Shown here: positions 16,330-23,952 of the stretch, piece by piece
Layout of the letters: the number at the start of each line of letters is the position of its first letter
How positions within the stretch are numbered: position 1 is the stretch's first letter
Assembly (NCBI RefSeq): GCF_003732705.1
Contig: NZ_MOBR01000040.1
Location: 186,001-250,000, forward strand
Length of the DNA stretch: 64,000 nt
Source: Pseudomonas frederiksbergensis
Lineage (GTDB): Bacteria; Pseudomonadota; Gammaproteobacteria; Pseudomonadales; Pseudomonadaceae
Direction: 5' to 3'
Made by a program: the position numbers and the translations under genes
The notes under the pieces: model-generated
Told to the model about the DNA's origin: nothing
The model's input: only the letters and a program-made list of their open reading frames with translations
The model's database searches: none

Positions 16330-16911
16330 ATGTCGACATTAGATGAAGAAGATCGCCGCGAATACTACCGTATCGAGGACGCGATCGCACTGGAAATTCG
16401 GACCCTGTCCGCTCCCGAAGCCGCAGGCCAGGAAGTGTTGCAGGATGCTTCCCCCCTCTTCAACTTGCTCAGCGAACTGCACCTGAGCGAATTCGAGTCG
16501 CAGCACCTGTTGCGCCAGATCAGTGAGCGCGACCGGGCGATTGCGGCATTCTTGAAATCCCAGAACAAACGCATCGACTTGCTCAGCCAGGTGGTCGCGC
16601 TGACCGTGCTGGGGCAAATCGGCGAACCGCAACCGGTGATCATCTCCGAAGGCGGCATCGACTTTCAGCATCCGACCCCGATTGCCGTCGGCGCGCATCT
16701 GTCGGTCAAACTGGTGCTGATGCCGCAGGCGCTGGGCCTGCTACTGCGGGCCAGGGTCACCCACTGCGACCGCAAGGGCGATGGCTACGACGTCGGCACC
16801 GAGTTCGAGTACCCGACCGATGCCCAACGCCAGTTGCTCGCCCGTTACATCTTGCAAAAGCAGGCCCAGGAACGACGCCTGGCCCGCGAACAAAACGAAT
16901 CAGGCATTTAA
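16330..16911 (+). CDS. PilZ-domain protein with helical insertion
   Basis: A 193-residue protein of the PA2989 type. The N-terminus has RREYYRIED, a good RxxxR motif (R10-R14). Residues 35-100 are a helical insert (LHLSEFESQHLLRQISERD). The second motif should be [D/N]xSxxG but reads IISEGG, so the acidic/amide residue is missing; c-di-GMP affinity may be weak. Immediately followed (13 bp) by the phosphodiesterase gene, probably one transcript. Function unknown. Confidence 0.82.
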   Translation: MSTLDEEDRREYYRIEDAIALEIRTLSAPEAAGQEVLQDASPLFNLLSELHLSEFESQHLLRQISERDRAIAAFLKSQNKRIDLLSQVVALTVLGQIGEPQPVIISEGGIDFQHPTPIAVGAHLSVKLVLMPQALGLLLRARVTHCDRKGDGYDVGTEFEYPTDAQRQLLARYILQKQAQERRLAREQNESGI

Positions 16912-16924
16912 TTAAGGAAGAACC

Positions 16925-17647
16925 GTGACCCTCATCTACGGCCATCGCGGCGCCAAAGGCGAAGCACCGGAAAATACCCTGACCAGTTTTCAGGAATGTC
17001 TCAAGCACGGCGTGCGCCGTTGCGAACTGGACCTGCACCTGTCCATGGACGGCGAGCTGATGGTCATCCATGACCCGACGCTCAAGCGCACCACCGACCG
17101 GCGCGGCAAAGTGGTCGAGCACACCGCCAAGGATCTGGTGACCTACGACGCGCGCAAAGGCGGTCCGGGCTGGATCAAGCCGTGCCCGATTCCAACGCTG
17201 GAAGAACTGTTCGAGAAATGCGATTTCGAGCACTGGCAACTGGAAGTCAAAAGCGCTTCACGCACCCGCGCCGCAACCACGGTGCTGGCGATCCGTGAGA
17301 TGGCGGTACGTCACGGCCTGCTGGACAAGGTGACGATCACCTCAAGCTCCCGCGAAGTATTGAAAGCCGCGCTGGACCTGGTGCCGGACGTGTCCCGCGG
17401 ATTGGTGGCCGAGTACGCCTGGCTCGACCCGTTGAAGGTCGCGCAAAGCTATGGCTGTGAGATTCTGGCGCTGAACTGGACCCTGTGTACGCCGGAACGC
17501 CTACAGAAGGCGCAGCGTCAGGGGCTGCATGTGTCGGTATGGACAGTCAACGAGCCCGCGCTGATGCGCAGACTCGCCGACTTCGGCGTTGACAGCCTGA
17601 TTACAGACTTTCCCGGTTTGGCCACTGCCACCCTCGAGAATTGCTGA
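16925..17647 (+). CDS. Glycerophosphodiester phosphodiesterase (cytoplasmic, UgpQ type)
   Basis: A 240-residue GDPD TIM-barrel enzyme that hydrolyses glycerophosphodiesters to glycerol-3-phosphate and an alcohol. Catalytic motifs are GHRGAKGEAPENT (His and Arg, Glu), ELDLHLSMDGELMVIHDPTL (metal Glu/Asp and second His), and ELEVK-like LEVKSASR. No signal peptide, so a cytoplasmic enzyme. Starts with GTG at 16925, with AAGGAAG upstream. Linked to the PilZ gene before it and convergent with sthA. Confidence 0.92.
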   Translation: MTLIYGHRGAKGEAPENTLTSFQECLKHGVRRCELDLHLSMDGELMVIHDPTLKRTTDRRGKVVEHTAKDLVTYDARKGGPGWIKPCPIPTLEELFEKCDFEHWQLEVKSASRTRAATTVLAIREMAVRHGLLDKVTITSSSREVLKAALDLVPDVSRGLVAEYAWLDPLKVAQSYGCEILALNWTLCTPERLQKAQRQGLHVSVWTVNEPALMRRLADFGVDSLITDFPGLATATLENC

Positions 17648-17689
17648 AATCGGTCTCCCCGGCCGGCTCAGGCCACCGGCCGGAGCCGC

Positions 17690-19084
17690 TCAAAAAAGCC
17701 GGTTGAGGCCATCGTACGCCGCTACCCGATAGGCTTCGGCCATGGTCGGGTAGTTGAACGTCGTGTTGACGAAGTATTTCAGGGTGTTCAGTTCGCCCGG
17801 CTGGCTCATGATCGCCTGGCCGATGTGAACAATCTCCGACGCCTGATAGCCGAAGCAGTGAACGCCCAGCACTTCCAGGGTTTCGCGGTGGAACAGGATC
17901 TTCAGCATGCCCTGAGGCTCGCCGGCGATCTGTGCACGCGCCATGCTCTTGAAGAACGCCTTGCCCACTTCGTACGGCACTTTGGCCTGAGTCAGCTCTT
18001 GCTCGTTCTTGCCGATCGAGCTGATCTCCGGAATGGTATAGATGCCGGTCGGCACGTCATTCACGAAGCGCCAGCTATTGTTATCGACGATGCTGCCAGC
18101 GGCCGAACGGCCCTGGTCGTGGGCGGCACTGGCCAGGCTCGGCCAGCCGATCACGTCACCGGCACCGTAAATGTTCGGCACACAGGTGCGGTAGGCTTCG
18201 TCGACTTCGATCTGGCCACGGCTGTTGACCTTCACGCCGATGTTTTCCAGACCCAACTGGTCGGTGTTACCGGTACGACCGTTGCACCAGAGTAAGGCAT
18301 CGGCCTTGATCTTCTTGCCGGACTTGAGGTGCAGGATCACACCATTGTCCACGCCTTCGACGCGGTCATAGTCTTCGTTGTGGCGAACCGTGATGTTGTT
18401 GTTGCTGAAGTGATAGCTCAAGGCCTGGGAAATTTCCGAGTCCAGGAAGCTCAGCAACTGACCACGGTTGTCCACCAGCTCAACCAGTACGCCCAGACCA
18501 CTGAAGATCGAGGCGTACTCGCAACCGATCACGCCAGCGCCGTAAACGATGAGTTTGCGCGGGGTGTGGCCGAGGCTGAGGATGGTGTCGCTATCGTAGA
18601 TACGCGGGTGATGGAAATCGATGTCCGCCGGGCGATAAGGACGCGAACCGGTGGCGATGATGATGTGCTTGGCCACCAGTTTCTCGACCACACCGTTGGC
18701 GCAGACCACTTCGATGGTTTGCTCGTCGGCGAAGCTGCCGGTGCCGAAGAACACGTCGACGCGGTTACGAGCGTAGTAGCCGGTGCGCGAAGCGACTTGT
18801 TTGGAAATGACTTTTTCAGCGCTTTTCAGCACGTCCGGAAACGAGAACCAACGCGGCTCACCAATGGCCCGAAACATCGGGTTGGTGTTGAACTGCATGA
18901 TCTGCCGGACCGAGTGACGCAATGCCTTGGACGGGATGGTGCCCAGGTGGGTGCAGTTGCCGCCGACCTGGCGACGGCTGTCGACCATCGCCACCTTGCG
19001 TCCTGCTTTGGCGGCGTTCATTGCCGCGCCTTCTCCTGCCGGGCCGGAACCCAGCACCACCACGTCGTAGTTGTAGACAGCCAT
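17690..19084 (-). CDS. sthA: Soluble pyridine nucleotide transhydrogenase
   Basis: FAD enzyme that converts NADPH plus NAD+ to NADP+ plus NADH, rebalancing cytoplasmic redox carriers. 464 residues with the FAD motif VVLGSGPAGEGAAMNAAKAG, the NAD(P) motif VYGAGVIGCEYASIFSGLG and C-terminal dimer domain. The active-site stretch reads GGNCTHLGTIPSKALRHSV: only one of the two disulfide cysteines of disulfide reductases is present, as expected for SthA. Monocistronic; upstream on the same strand is apbE. Confidence 0.97.
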   Translation of the reverse strand: MAVYNYDVVVLGSGPAGEGAAMNAAKAGRKVAMVDSRRQVGGNCTHLGTIPSKALRHSVRQIMQFNTNPMFRAIGEPRWFSFPDVLKSAEKVISKQVASRTGYYARNRVDVFFGTGSFADEQTIEVVCANGVVEKLVAKHIIIATGSRPYRPADIDFHHPRIYDSDTILSLGHTPRKLIVYGAGVIGCEYASIFSGLGVLVELVDNRGQLLSFLDSEISQALSYHFSNNNITVRHNEDYDRVEGVDNGVILHLKSGKKIKADALLWCNGRTGNTDQLGLENIGVKVNSRGQIEVDEAYRTCVPNIYGAGDVIGWPSLASAAHDQGRSAAGSIVDNNSWRFVNDVPTGIYTIPEISSIGKNEQELTQAKVPYEVGKAFFKSMARAQIAGEPQGMLKILFHRETLEVLGVHCFGYQASEIVHIGQAIMSQPGELNTLKYFVNTTFNYPTMAEAYRVAAYDGLNRLF

Positions 19085-19217
19085 GCGTACTCCTCAGAAC
19101 AGGCCGCGGCGCCATCGGCACCTGCGGCTAAATCACGCCAATTTGCGGCGTGAAGGAACAATTTGGGGCCAGTGCAGAACCCGGACACAGTCTATAGAAG
19201 CGTCAACGCCGCGCACA

Positions 19218-19295
19218 TTAACCCTTGGTCGCGTCGTAGGCTACTTTTGCCTGCACTACAACGCCAGTCTTCAATGCTTGAATCGCCGCAATCAT
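19218..19295 (-). CDS. Possible 25-residue ORF overlapping apbE stop (ATGA)
   Basis: The last codons of apbE read GAATGA, and the ATG overlapping that stop opens a 25-codon frame (MIAAIQALKTGVVVQAKVAY...) ending TAA. The overlap favours translational coupling, but the peptide is not recognised and codon use cannot prove coding. In relatives with Nqr the small nqrM gene lies near apbE; this peptide does not look like NqrM. Confidence 0.25.
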   Translation of the reverse strand: MIAAIQALKTGVVVQAKVAYDATKG

Positions 19296-20305
19296 TCGGT
19301 TTTCCCGCCACTGAGACGCTCAAAAGCCTGATTGGTCCGTGAGACGAAACCTGTATCGGCACGAATCACAAAGAATGCACCGATGTTGTGTTTTTGCGCG
19401 TAGTCCCAACCGCGCTCCGGGCCGAGAATCAGCAACAGCGTCGATAAGCCATCGGCCATCAGGGTTGAAGGATTAATTACCGTGACGGAGGCCAGGTTGT
19501 GGGTAATCGGCGCACCGGTGCGGGCGTCGAAGGTGTGGGAATACCGCTGGCCGTTTTGCTCGAAATAATTGCGGTAGTCGCCGGAAGTGGAGACGCCGTA
19601 GCCGTCCACGTTGATGATGCGCTCGGCCACTTGCTGGTCGTCCCGGGGTTCTTCCAGGGCAATCTTCCACGGCGAGCCGTCGAGTTTTTTGCCGGCCGCC
19701 TTGAGTTCACCGGTGGCTTCGGCGAGGTAGTTGTGGATGCCCAGGCCTTCGAGTCTGGCGGCAATGGTGTCCACGGTGTAGCCGGCGGCGATGCTGTTGA
19801 AGTCGACCTCGACGGCGGCATCCTTGCACAGCTGATTGCCGTCGATGTGCAGGTGGGCGTGACCGACTCGCTGCATCGCGTTGGCGAGTGCTTCGGCGCT
19901 CGGGACTTTTTCTTCGCGGGCCTGTGGGCCGAAACCCCAGAGGTTCATCAGCGGTTCCACAGTGATGTCGTAGGAGCCTTCGCTTTGTTGTGACAGTTGT
20001 TCGCCAACGCGGACCAGTTCGAGGATTGGTGCGGGCATGGTCTGACAGCGGTCGGCAGGCAGATCGTTGAAGCGCTCGATGTCCGAGTCGCTGCGGTAGG
20101 TGGACATTTGCCGGTCGACATCAGCGAGGATTTTCTCGACTTCGATCTGCACTTCTTTCGGAGCGGGCAGGCCTTGGGTGCGCACGTACTTGATGGAATA
20201 GGTGCTGCCCATGGTCGGGCCGCCGAAGCTTTCCATGGAATTGCCGTTGCCGCAGCCGGATAAGGCACTGATCCACACAACGAAAAAAAACTTCCGTTTC
20301 AACAA
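19292..20305 (-). CDS. apbE: FAD:protein FMN transferase ApbE (lipoprotein)
   Basis: Attaches FMN covalently to threonine or serine in target flavoproteins (NqrB/C, RnfD/G, NosR types) on the periplasmic side. 337 residues with a lipoprotein signal (ISALSGC-GN) and family motifs GPTMGSTYSIKY, DLNSIAxG-like DFNSIAAGYTVD, and the metal/ATP-side HTFDARTGAPI. In PAO1 this gene belongs with the nqr operon; here the neighbour is an MFS carrier and no Nqr subunit is in the window, so the substrate must be elsewhere. Confidence 0.93.
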   Translation of the reverse strand: MLKRKFFFVVWISALSGCGNGNSMESFGGPTMGSTYSIKYVRTQGLPAPKEVQIEVEKILADVDRQMSTYRSDSDIERFNDLPADRCQTMPAPILELVRVGEQLSQQSEGSYDITVEPLMNLWGFGPQAREEKVPSAEALANAMQRVGHAHLHIDGNQLCKDAAVEVDFNSIAAGYTVDTIAARLEGLGIHNYLAEATGELKAAGKKLDGSPWKIALEEPRDDQQVAERIINVDGYGVSTSGDYRNYFEQNGQRYSHTFDARTGAPITHNLASVTVINPSTLMADGLSTLLLILGPERGWDYAQKHNIGAFFVIRADTGFVSRTNQAFERLSGGKTE

Positions 20306-20641
20306 TCGCTCTTCTCCTGAACACCCCTGACACAGCGCCGAGGGAAGCCATTATGCACTTCCCCTGTAGGAGCGAGGCTTGCCCGCGAAGGCGGTGTGTC
20401 AGGTTTATCGTCTTCGCGGGCAAGCCTCGCTCCTACAGAAGGCTAATTCGCTCCACCTCTAATTTCATGCCCCGTAATGGCTATAACGTTTAAGCAGCAG
20501 CCTAACTAGTGGTTGCCTATCCATCCTCATACACATATCGTTACAAAACTGTTCGGTGCGTGCCTGCGTGCTTGAGGCCGACAGCCAGGAAGCGTCAAGA
20601 CCAGGGATTTCCAATAAGACAGCCAAAGTGAGAGCGTTAAA
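20306..20641. repeat. Intergenic region with a REPIN (20362-20438)
   Basis: The divergent apbE/MFS region holds an inverted REP pair, CCTGTAGGAGCGAGGCTTGC and GCAAGCCTCGCTCCTACAG, at 20362-20438. The remaining 200 bp before the MFS gene hold its promoter; I see no clear gene. Confidence 0.88.
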
Positions 20642-21943
20642 ATGTCCTCGAATACGGGCAAAGGCAAAGCGATCTTTCGCGTTGTCAGCGGTAATTTTCT
20701 TGAGATGTTCGACTTTATGGTCTACGGCTTCTACGCCACGGCCATTGCCAAGACCTTCTTCCCTGCCGACAGCGCTTTCGCTTCCCTGATGCTGTCCCTG
20801 GCGACATTCGGCGCCGGGTTCCTGATGCGTCCGCTGGGTGCGATTTTCCTTGGCGCCTACATCGACCGTCATGGCCGTCGCAAAGGGCTGATCATCACCC
20901 TGGCCCTGATGGCCGCCGGTACGGTACTGATTGCCTGCGTGCCGGGTTATGCCACCCTGGGCGTGGCCGCGCCACTGATCGTGCTGTTCGGTCGCCTGCT
21001 GCAAGGCTTCTCGGCTGGCGTCGAACTGGGCGGTGTGTCGGTCTACCTGGCCGAAATTTCCACCCCGGGCCGCAAAGGCTTCTTCGTCAGTTGGCAATCC
21101 GCCAGTCAACAAGCGGCCGTGGTGTTCGCCGGCTTGCTGGGTGTGGGCTTGAACCACTGGCTCAGCCCGGAACAAATGGGTGACTGGGGCTGGCGCGTGC
21201 CGTTCCTGATCGGCTGCATGATCGTGCCGGTAATCTTCGTGATTCGTCGCTCCCTGGAAGAAACACCGGAATTCCAGGCACGGAAACATCGCCCTACCCT
21301 GCAGGAAATTGTCCGTTCGATCGGTCAGAACTTCGGCATTGTCATCGCTGGCATGGCACTGGTAGTCATGACCACCGTGTCGTTCTACCTGATCACCGCC
21401 TACACCCCGACCTTCGGTAAAGCCGAACTGCATTTGTCGGATATGGATGCGCTGCTGGTTACGGTGTGCATCGGCCTGTCGAACTTCTTCTGGCTGCCGG
21501 TGATGGGTTCTCTTTCCGACAAGATCGGGCGTAAGCCCCTACTGTTGGCGGCGACCATTCTGGCGATCCTCACGGCCTACCCTGCCCTGTCGTGGCTGGT
21601 GGCAAACCCGAGTTTCAGTCATTTGCTGATCGTCGAGTTGTGGTTGTCGTTCCTGTATGGCTCGTACAACGGCGCCATGGTGGTGGCCCTGACCGAGATC
21701 ATGCCGGTAGAGGTTCGTACGACCGGCTTCTCCCTGGCCTACAGCCTGGCGACCGCGACCTTCGGCGGGTTCACACCGGCAGCCTGCACTTACCTGATCC
21801 ATGTGCTGGATAACAAGGCTGCACCGGGGATCTGGCTCAGTGGCGCGGCGGTGCTGGGGTTGATCGCGACGCTGGTGTTGTTCCGTGGCAACAAGCATGA
21901 GTTGCGGACTGCGCAGGCCGCTGTAGTAGGCGGCGCCAGGTAG
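20642..21943 (+). CDS. MFS proton symporter, citrate/tricarballylate type
   Basis: A 433-residue, 12-TM member of the metabolite:H+ symporter (MHS) branch of the major facilitator superfamily. It has the GNFLEMFDFMVYGFYATAI start of CitA/TcuC carriers, the loop 2-3 motif GAYIDRHGRRKGL and the loop 8-9 repeat GSLSDKIGRKPLL. RLLQGFSAGVELGG is the TM4-5 signature. Likely imports citrate or a related tricarboxylate with protons; dicarboxylate or another organic acid cannot be excluded. Stands alone on the plus strand. Confidence 0.85.
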   Translation: MSSNTGKGKAIFRVVSGNFLEMFDFMVYGFYATAIAKTFFPADSAFASLMLSLATFGAGFLMRPLGAIFLGAYIDRHGRRKGLIITLALMAAGTVLIACVPGYATLGVAAPLIVLFGRLLQGFSAGVELGGVSVYLAEISTPGRKGFFVSWQSASQQAAVVFAGLLGVGLNHWLSPEQMGDWGWRVPFLIGCMIVPVIFVIRRSLEETPEFQARKHRPTLQEIVRSIGQNFGIVIAGMALVVMTTVSFYLITAYTPTFGKAELHLSDMDALLVTVCIGLSNFFWLPVMGSLSDKIGRKPLLLAATILAILTAYPALSWLVANPSFSHLLIVELWLSFLYGSYNGAMVVALTEIMPVEVRTTGFSLAYSLATATFGGFTPAACTYLIHVLDNKAAPGIWLSGAAVLGLIATLVLFRGNKHELRTAQAAVVGGAR

Positions 21944-21961
21944 ATCGTATTCGTCAGCATG

Positions 21962-22066
21962 GATCGTTCCCACGCTCTGCGTGGGAATGCAGCCCGGAAC
22001 GCTCCGCGTCCCAGTGGAACGCGGAGCGTCCCTTGAGGCATTCCCACGCAGAGCGTGGGAACGATC
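21962..22066. repeat. ~105-bp palindromic repeat, copy 2
   Basis: Same structure as at 12863-12973: GATCGTTCCCACGCTCTGC at the left and GCAGAGCGTGGGAACGATC at the right with inner GCTCCGCGTC / GCGGAGCG arms. Lies between the convergent MFS and gapB genes. Confidence 0.9.
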
Positions 22067-22077
22067 ACACCACAAAC

Positions 22078-22110
22078 AAAAACGCCCCGACCAAAGTCGG
22101 GGCGTTTTCA
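22078..22110. terminator. Bidirectional terminator between MFS gene and gapB
   Basis: Perfect stem AAAACGCCCCGAC / GTCGGGGCGTTTT with loop CAAA, between convergent genes. Confidence 0.92.
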
Positions 22111-22124
22111 TTTGCAGCTAACGC

Positions 22125-23588
22125 TTAGCGCGGAAATGCTGGCGGATTCACACCGGCCATGTCTTCCATCACGCGAACCACCTGGCAGCTGTAACCGAAT
22201 TCGTTGTCGTACCAAACGTACAGAACAACGCGGTTGTCTTGGCTGATGGTTGCTTCAGCATCCACAACACCGGCGTGGCGCGAGCCAACGAAGTCGGTGG
22301 ACACCACTTCCTGCGAATTGACGTAGTCGATTTGCTTATGCAGATCGGAGTGCAACGCCATGTAACGCAGGTAATCGTTCATCTCTTCACGGGTGGCGGC
22401 TTTCTCAAGGTTCAGGTTGAGAATGGCCATCGACACGTTAGGCGTTGGAACGCGGATCGCGTTACCGGTCAGCTTGCCGGCCAGCTCAGGCAAGGCCTTG
22501 GCAGCAGCGGTGGCAGCACCGGTCTCGGTGATCACCATGTTCAACGCGGCACTACGACCACGGCGATCGCCTTTGTGGAAGTTGTCGATCAGGTTCTGGT
22601 CGTTAGTGTACGAGTGAACCGTTTCAACGTGACCGTTGATGATGCCGAACTTGTCGTTGACGGCCTTCAGCACCGGCACAATGGCGTTGGTGGTGCAGGA
22701 AGCCGCGGAAACGATCTTGTCGTCAGCGGTGATTTCACCGTGGTTGATGCCATGAACGATGTTCTTCAGCTTGCCTTTACCAGGCGCGGTCAGCACAACG
22801 CGGTCGATACCCGGGCAAGCCAAATGTTGGCCAAGGCCCTCGGCGTCACGCCATACACCGGTGTTGTCCACCAGCAGCGCGTCTTTGATGCCGTACTGGG
22901 TGTAATCCACTTCAGTCGGGTTTTTCGCGTAGATAACCTGGATCAGGTTGCCGTTAGCGGTGATGGTGTTGTTGGCTTCATCAATAGTGATGGTGCCATC
23001 GAACGGACCATGAACCGAGTCCCGACGCAGCAGGCTGGCGCGTTTGACCAAGTCGTTCTCAGCGCCCTTGCGGACCACGATGGCGCGCAGACGCAGGCCG
23101 TCGCCACCACCGGTTTTCTCGATCAGGATGCGCGCCAGCAGACGGCCGATACGACCGAAGCCGTACAGAACAACGTCGGTGCCTTTGCGCGCGGCAACGT
23201 TTTGCTGGCCAACCACATCGGCCAGTTCTTCACGGACGAACTGCTCGGCCGTACGGCCATTGCCTTCGGCCTTGAATTTGACCGCCAGCTTGCCCAGGTC
23301 GACCGAAGCGGCGCCGAGCTTGAGCTCGCTCATGGCTTTGAGCAGCGGGAATGTTTCGTGGACGGACAGTTCGCTGTCATCGGACTGGCGATGGCGAGCG
23401 AAGCGGTGAGCTTTGAGAATCGCAATGACTGAACGATTGATCAGGCTGCGGCCATAGATCGAGCTCACCACGTTGTTATTGCGGTAGAGCTGACCGATAA
23501 GCGGAATCATCGCTTCTGCGAGTGCTTCACGGTCGATCCATTCACCAAGACACTGGTCGGGCTTCTGAGTCACGGGAACCTTCCACAT
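22125..23588 (-). CDS. gapB: Glyceraldehyde-3-phosphate dehydrogenase, long GapB-type
   Basis: 487 residues, against about 330 for classical GAPDH. The first ~125 residues are an extra helical region (DREALAEAMIPLIGQLYRNN). The Rossmann part follows with VVLYGFGRIGRLLARIL, and the catalytic cysteine is in SAASCTTNAIVPV near residue 297. The C-terminal VSWYDNE-equivalent is YVWYDNEFGYSCQVVR. This is the PA3001-type enzyme; a gluconeogenic role is likely from the family and from the contrast with the Entner-Doudoroff gapA (inference). Divergent from mfd, with a 364-bp regulatory gap. Confidence 0.93.
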   Translation of the reverse strand: MWKVPVTQKPDQCLGEWIDREALAEAMIPLIGQLYRNNNVVSSIYGRSLINRSVIAILKAHRFARHRQSDDSELSVHETFPLLKAMSELKLGAASVDLGKLAVKFKAEGNGRTAEQFVREELADVVGQQNVAARKGTDVVLYGFGRIGRLLARILIEKTGGGDGLRLRAIVVRKGAENDLVKRASLLRRDSVHGPFDGTITIDEANNTITANGNLIQVIYAKNPTEVDYTQYGIKDALLVDNTGVWRDAEGLGQHLACPGIDRVVLTAPGKGKLKNIVHGINHGEITADDKIVSAASCTTNAIVPVLKAVNDKFGIINGHVETVHSYTNDQNLIDNFHKGDRRGRSAALNMVITETGAATAAAKALPELAGKLTGNAIRVPTPNVSMAILNLNLEKAATREEMNDYLRYMALHSDLHKQIDYVNSQEVVSTDFVGSRHAGVVDAEATISQDNRVVLYVWYDNEFGYSCQVVRVMEDMAGVNPPAFPR

Positions 23589-23952
23589 ATGTAGGGGCAG
23601 AAAAAAGGGGCTACATTATGCCGCCGAGTGCCTCTCGTAGCAATGCGCGCCTGTCGTGCGAGCCGTAACAAAATTCCGTTCAAAAAAACTACGCCGCGCT
23701 GGAGCCCAGTAAATACGGGCCTTCCAGCGAAGTCAATTTTTTGGAGGTAGCGCTGCCTTGTCCGTAACCATCCGTAACACTGGTTAGTTTTGCCACTACA
23801 TAATCGCTAATTTTCACTAAAAAACGGCCGGATTTTGTCTTTACCACTACATTTCGCCCAACCCGCGTAATAGACATATCTGCAACTGACAGCCGGCACC
23901 TGAGGCCGCTACAATTACCGACTTTGTCGCAACGCTTGGAGCTCAACCTTCC
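23589..23952. promoter_or_regulatory. gapB/mfd divergent intergenic region with repeated motifs
   Basis: 364 bp with no convincing gene. Two copies of TCCGTAAC sit exactly 10 bp apart (23761 and 23771), and two copies of CCACTACAT occur at 23793-23801 and 23844-23852. On the gapB strand the latter read ATGTAGTGG. They are placed like regulator half-sites upstream of gapB; the regulator is not identified. Confidence 0.45.

Noticed and set aside
17657..17690. CCGGCCGG inverted repeat between the GDPD gene and sthA
   Set aside because: No T tract after it on either strand, so not a clear Rho-independent terminator.
12863..22066. CRISPR array
   Set aside because: The repeated elements are palindromic and far apart, without regular spacers or cas genes.
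23689..23946. 85-aa ORF on the minus strand between gapB and mfd
   Set aside because: No recognisable domain, lies in a promoter region with repeated motifs, and overlaps the region needed for mfd and gapB regulation.
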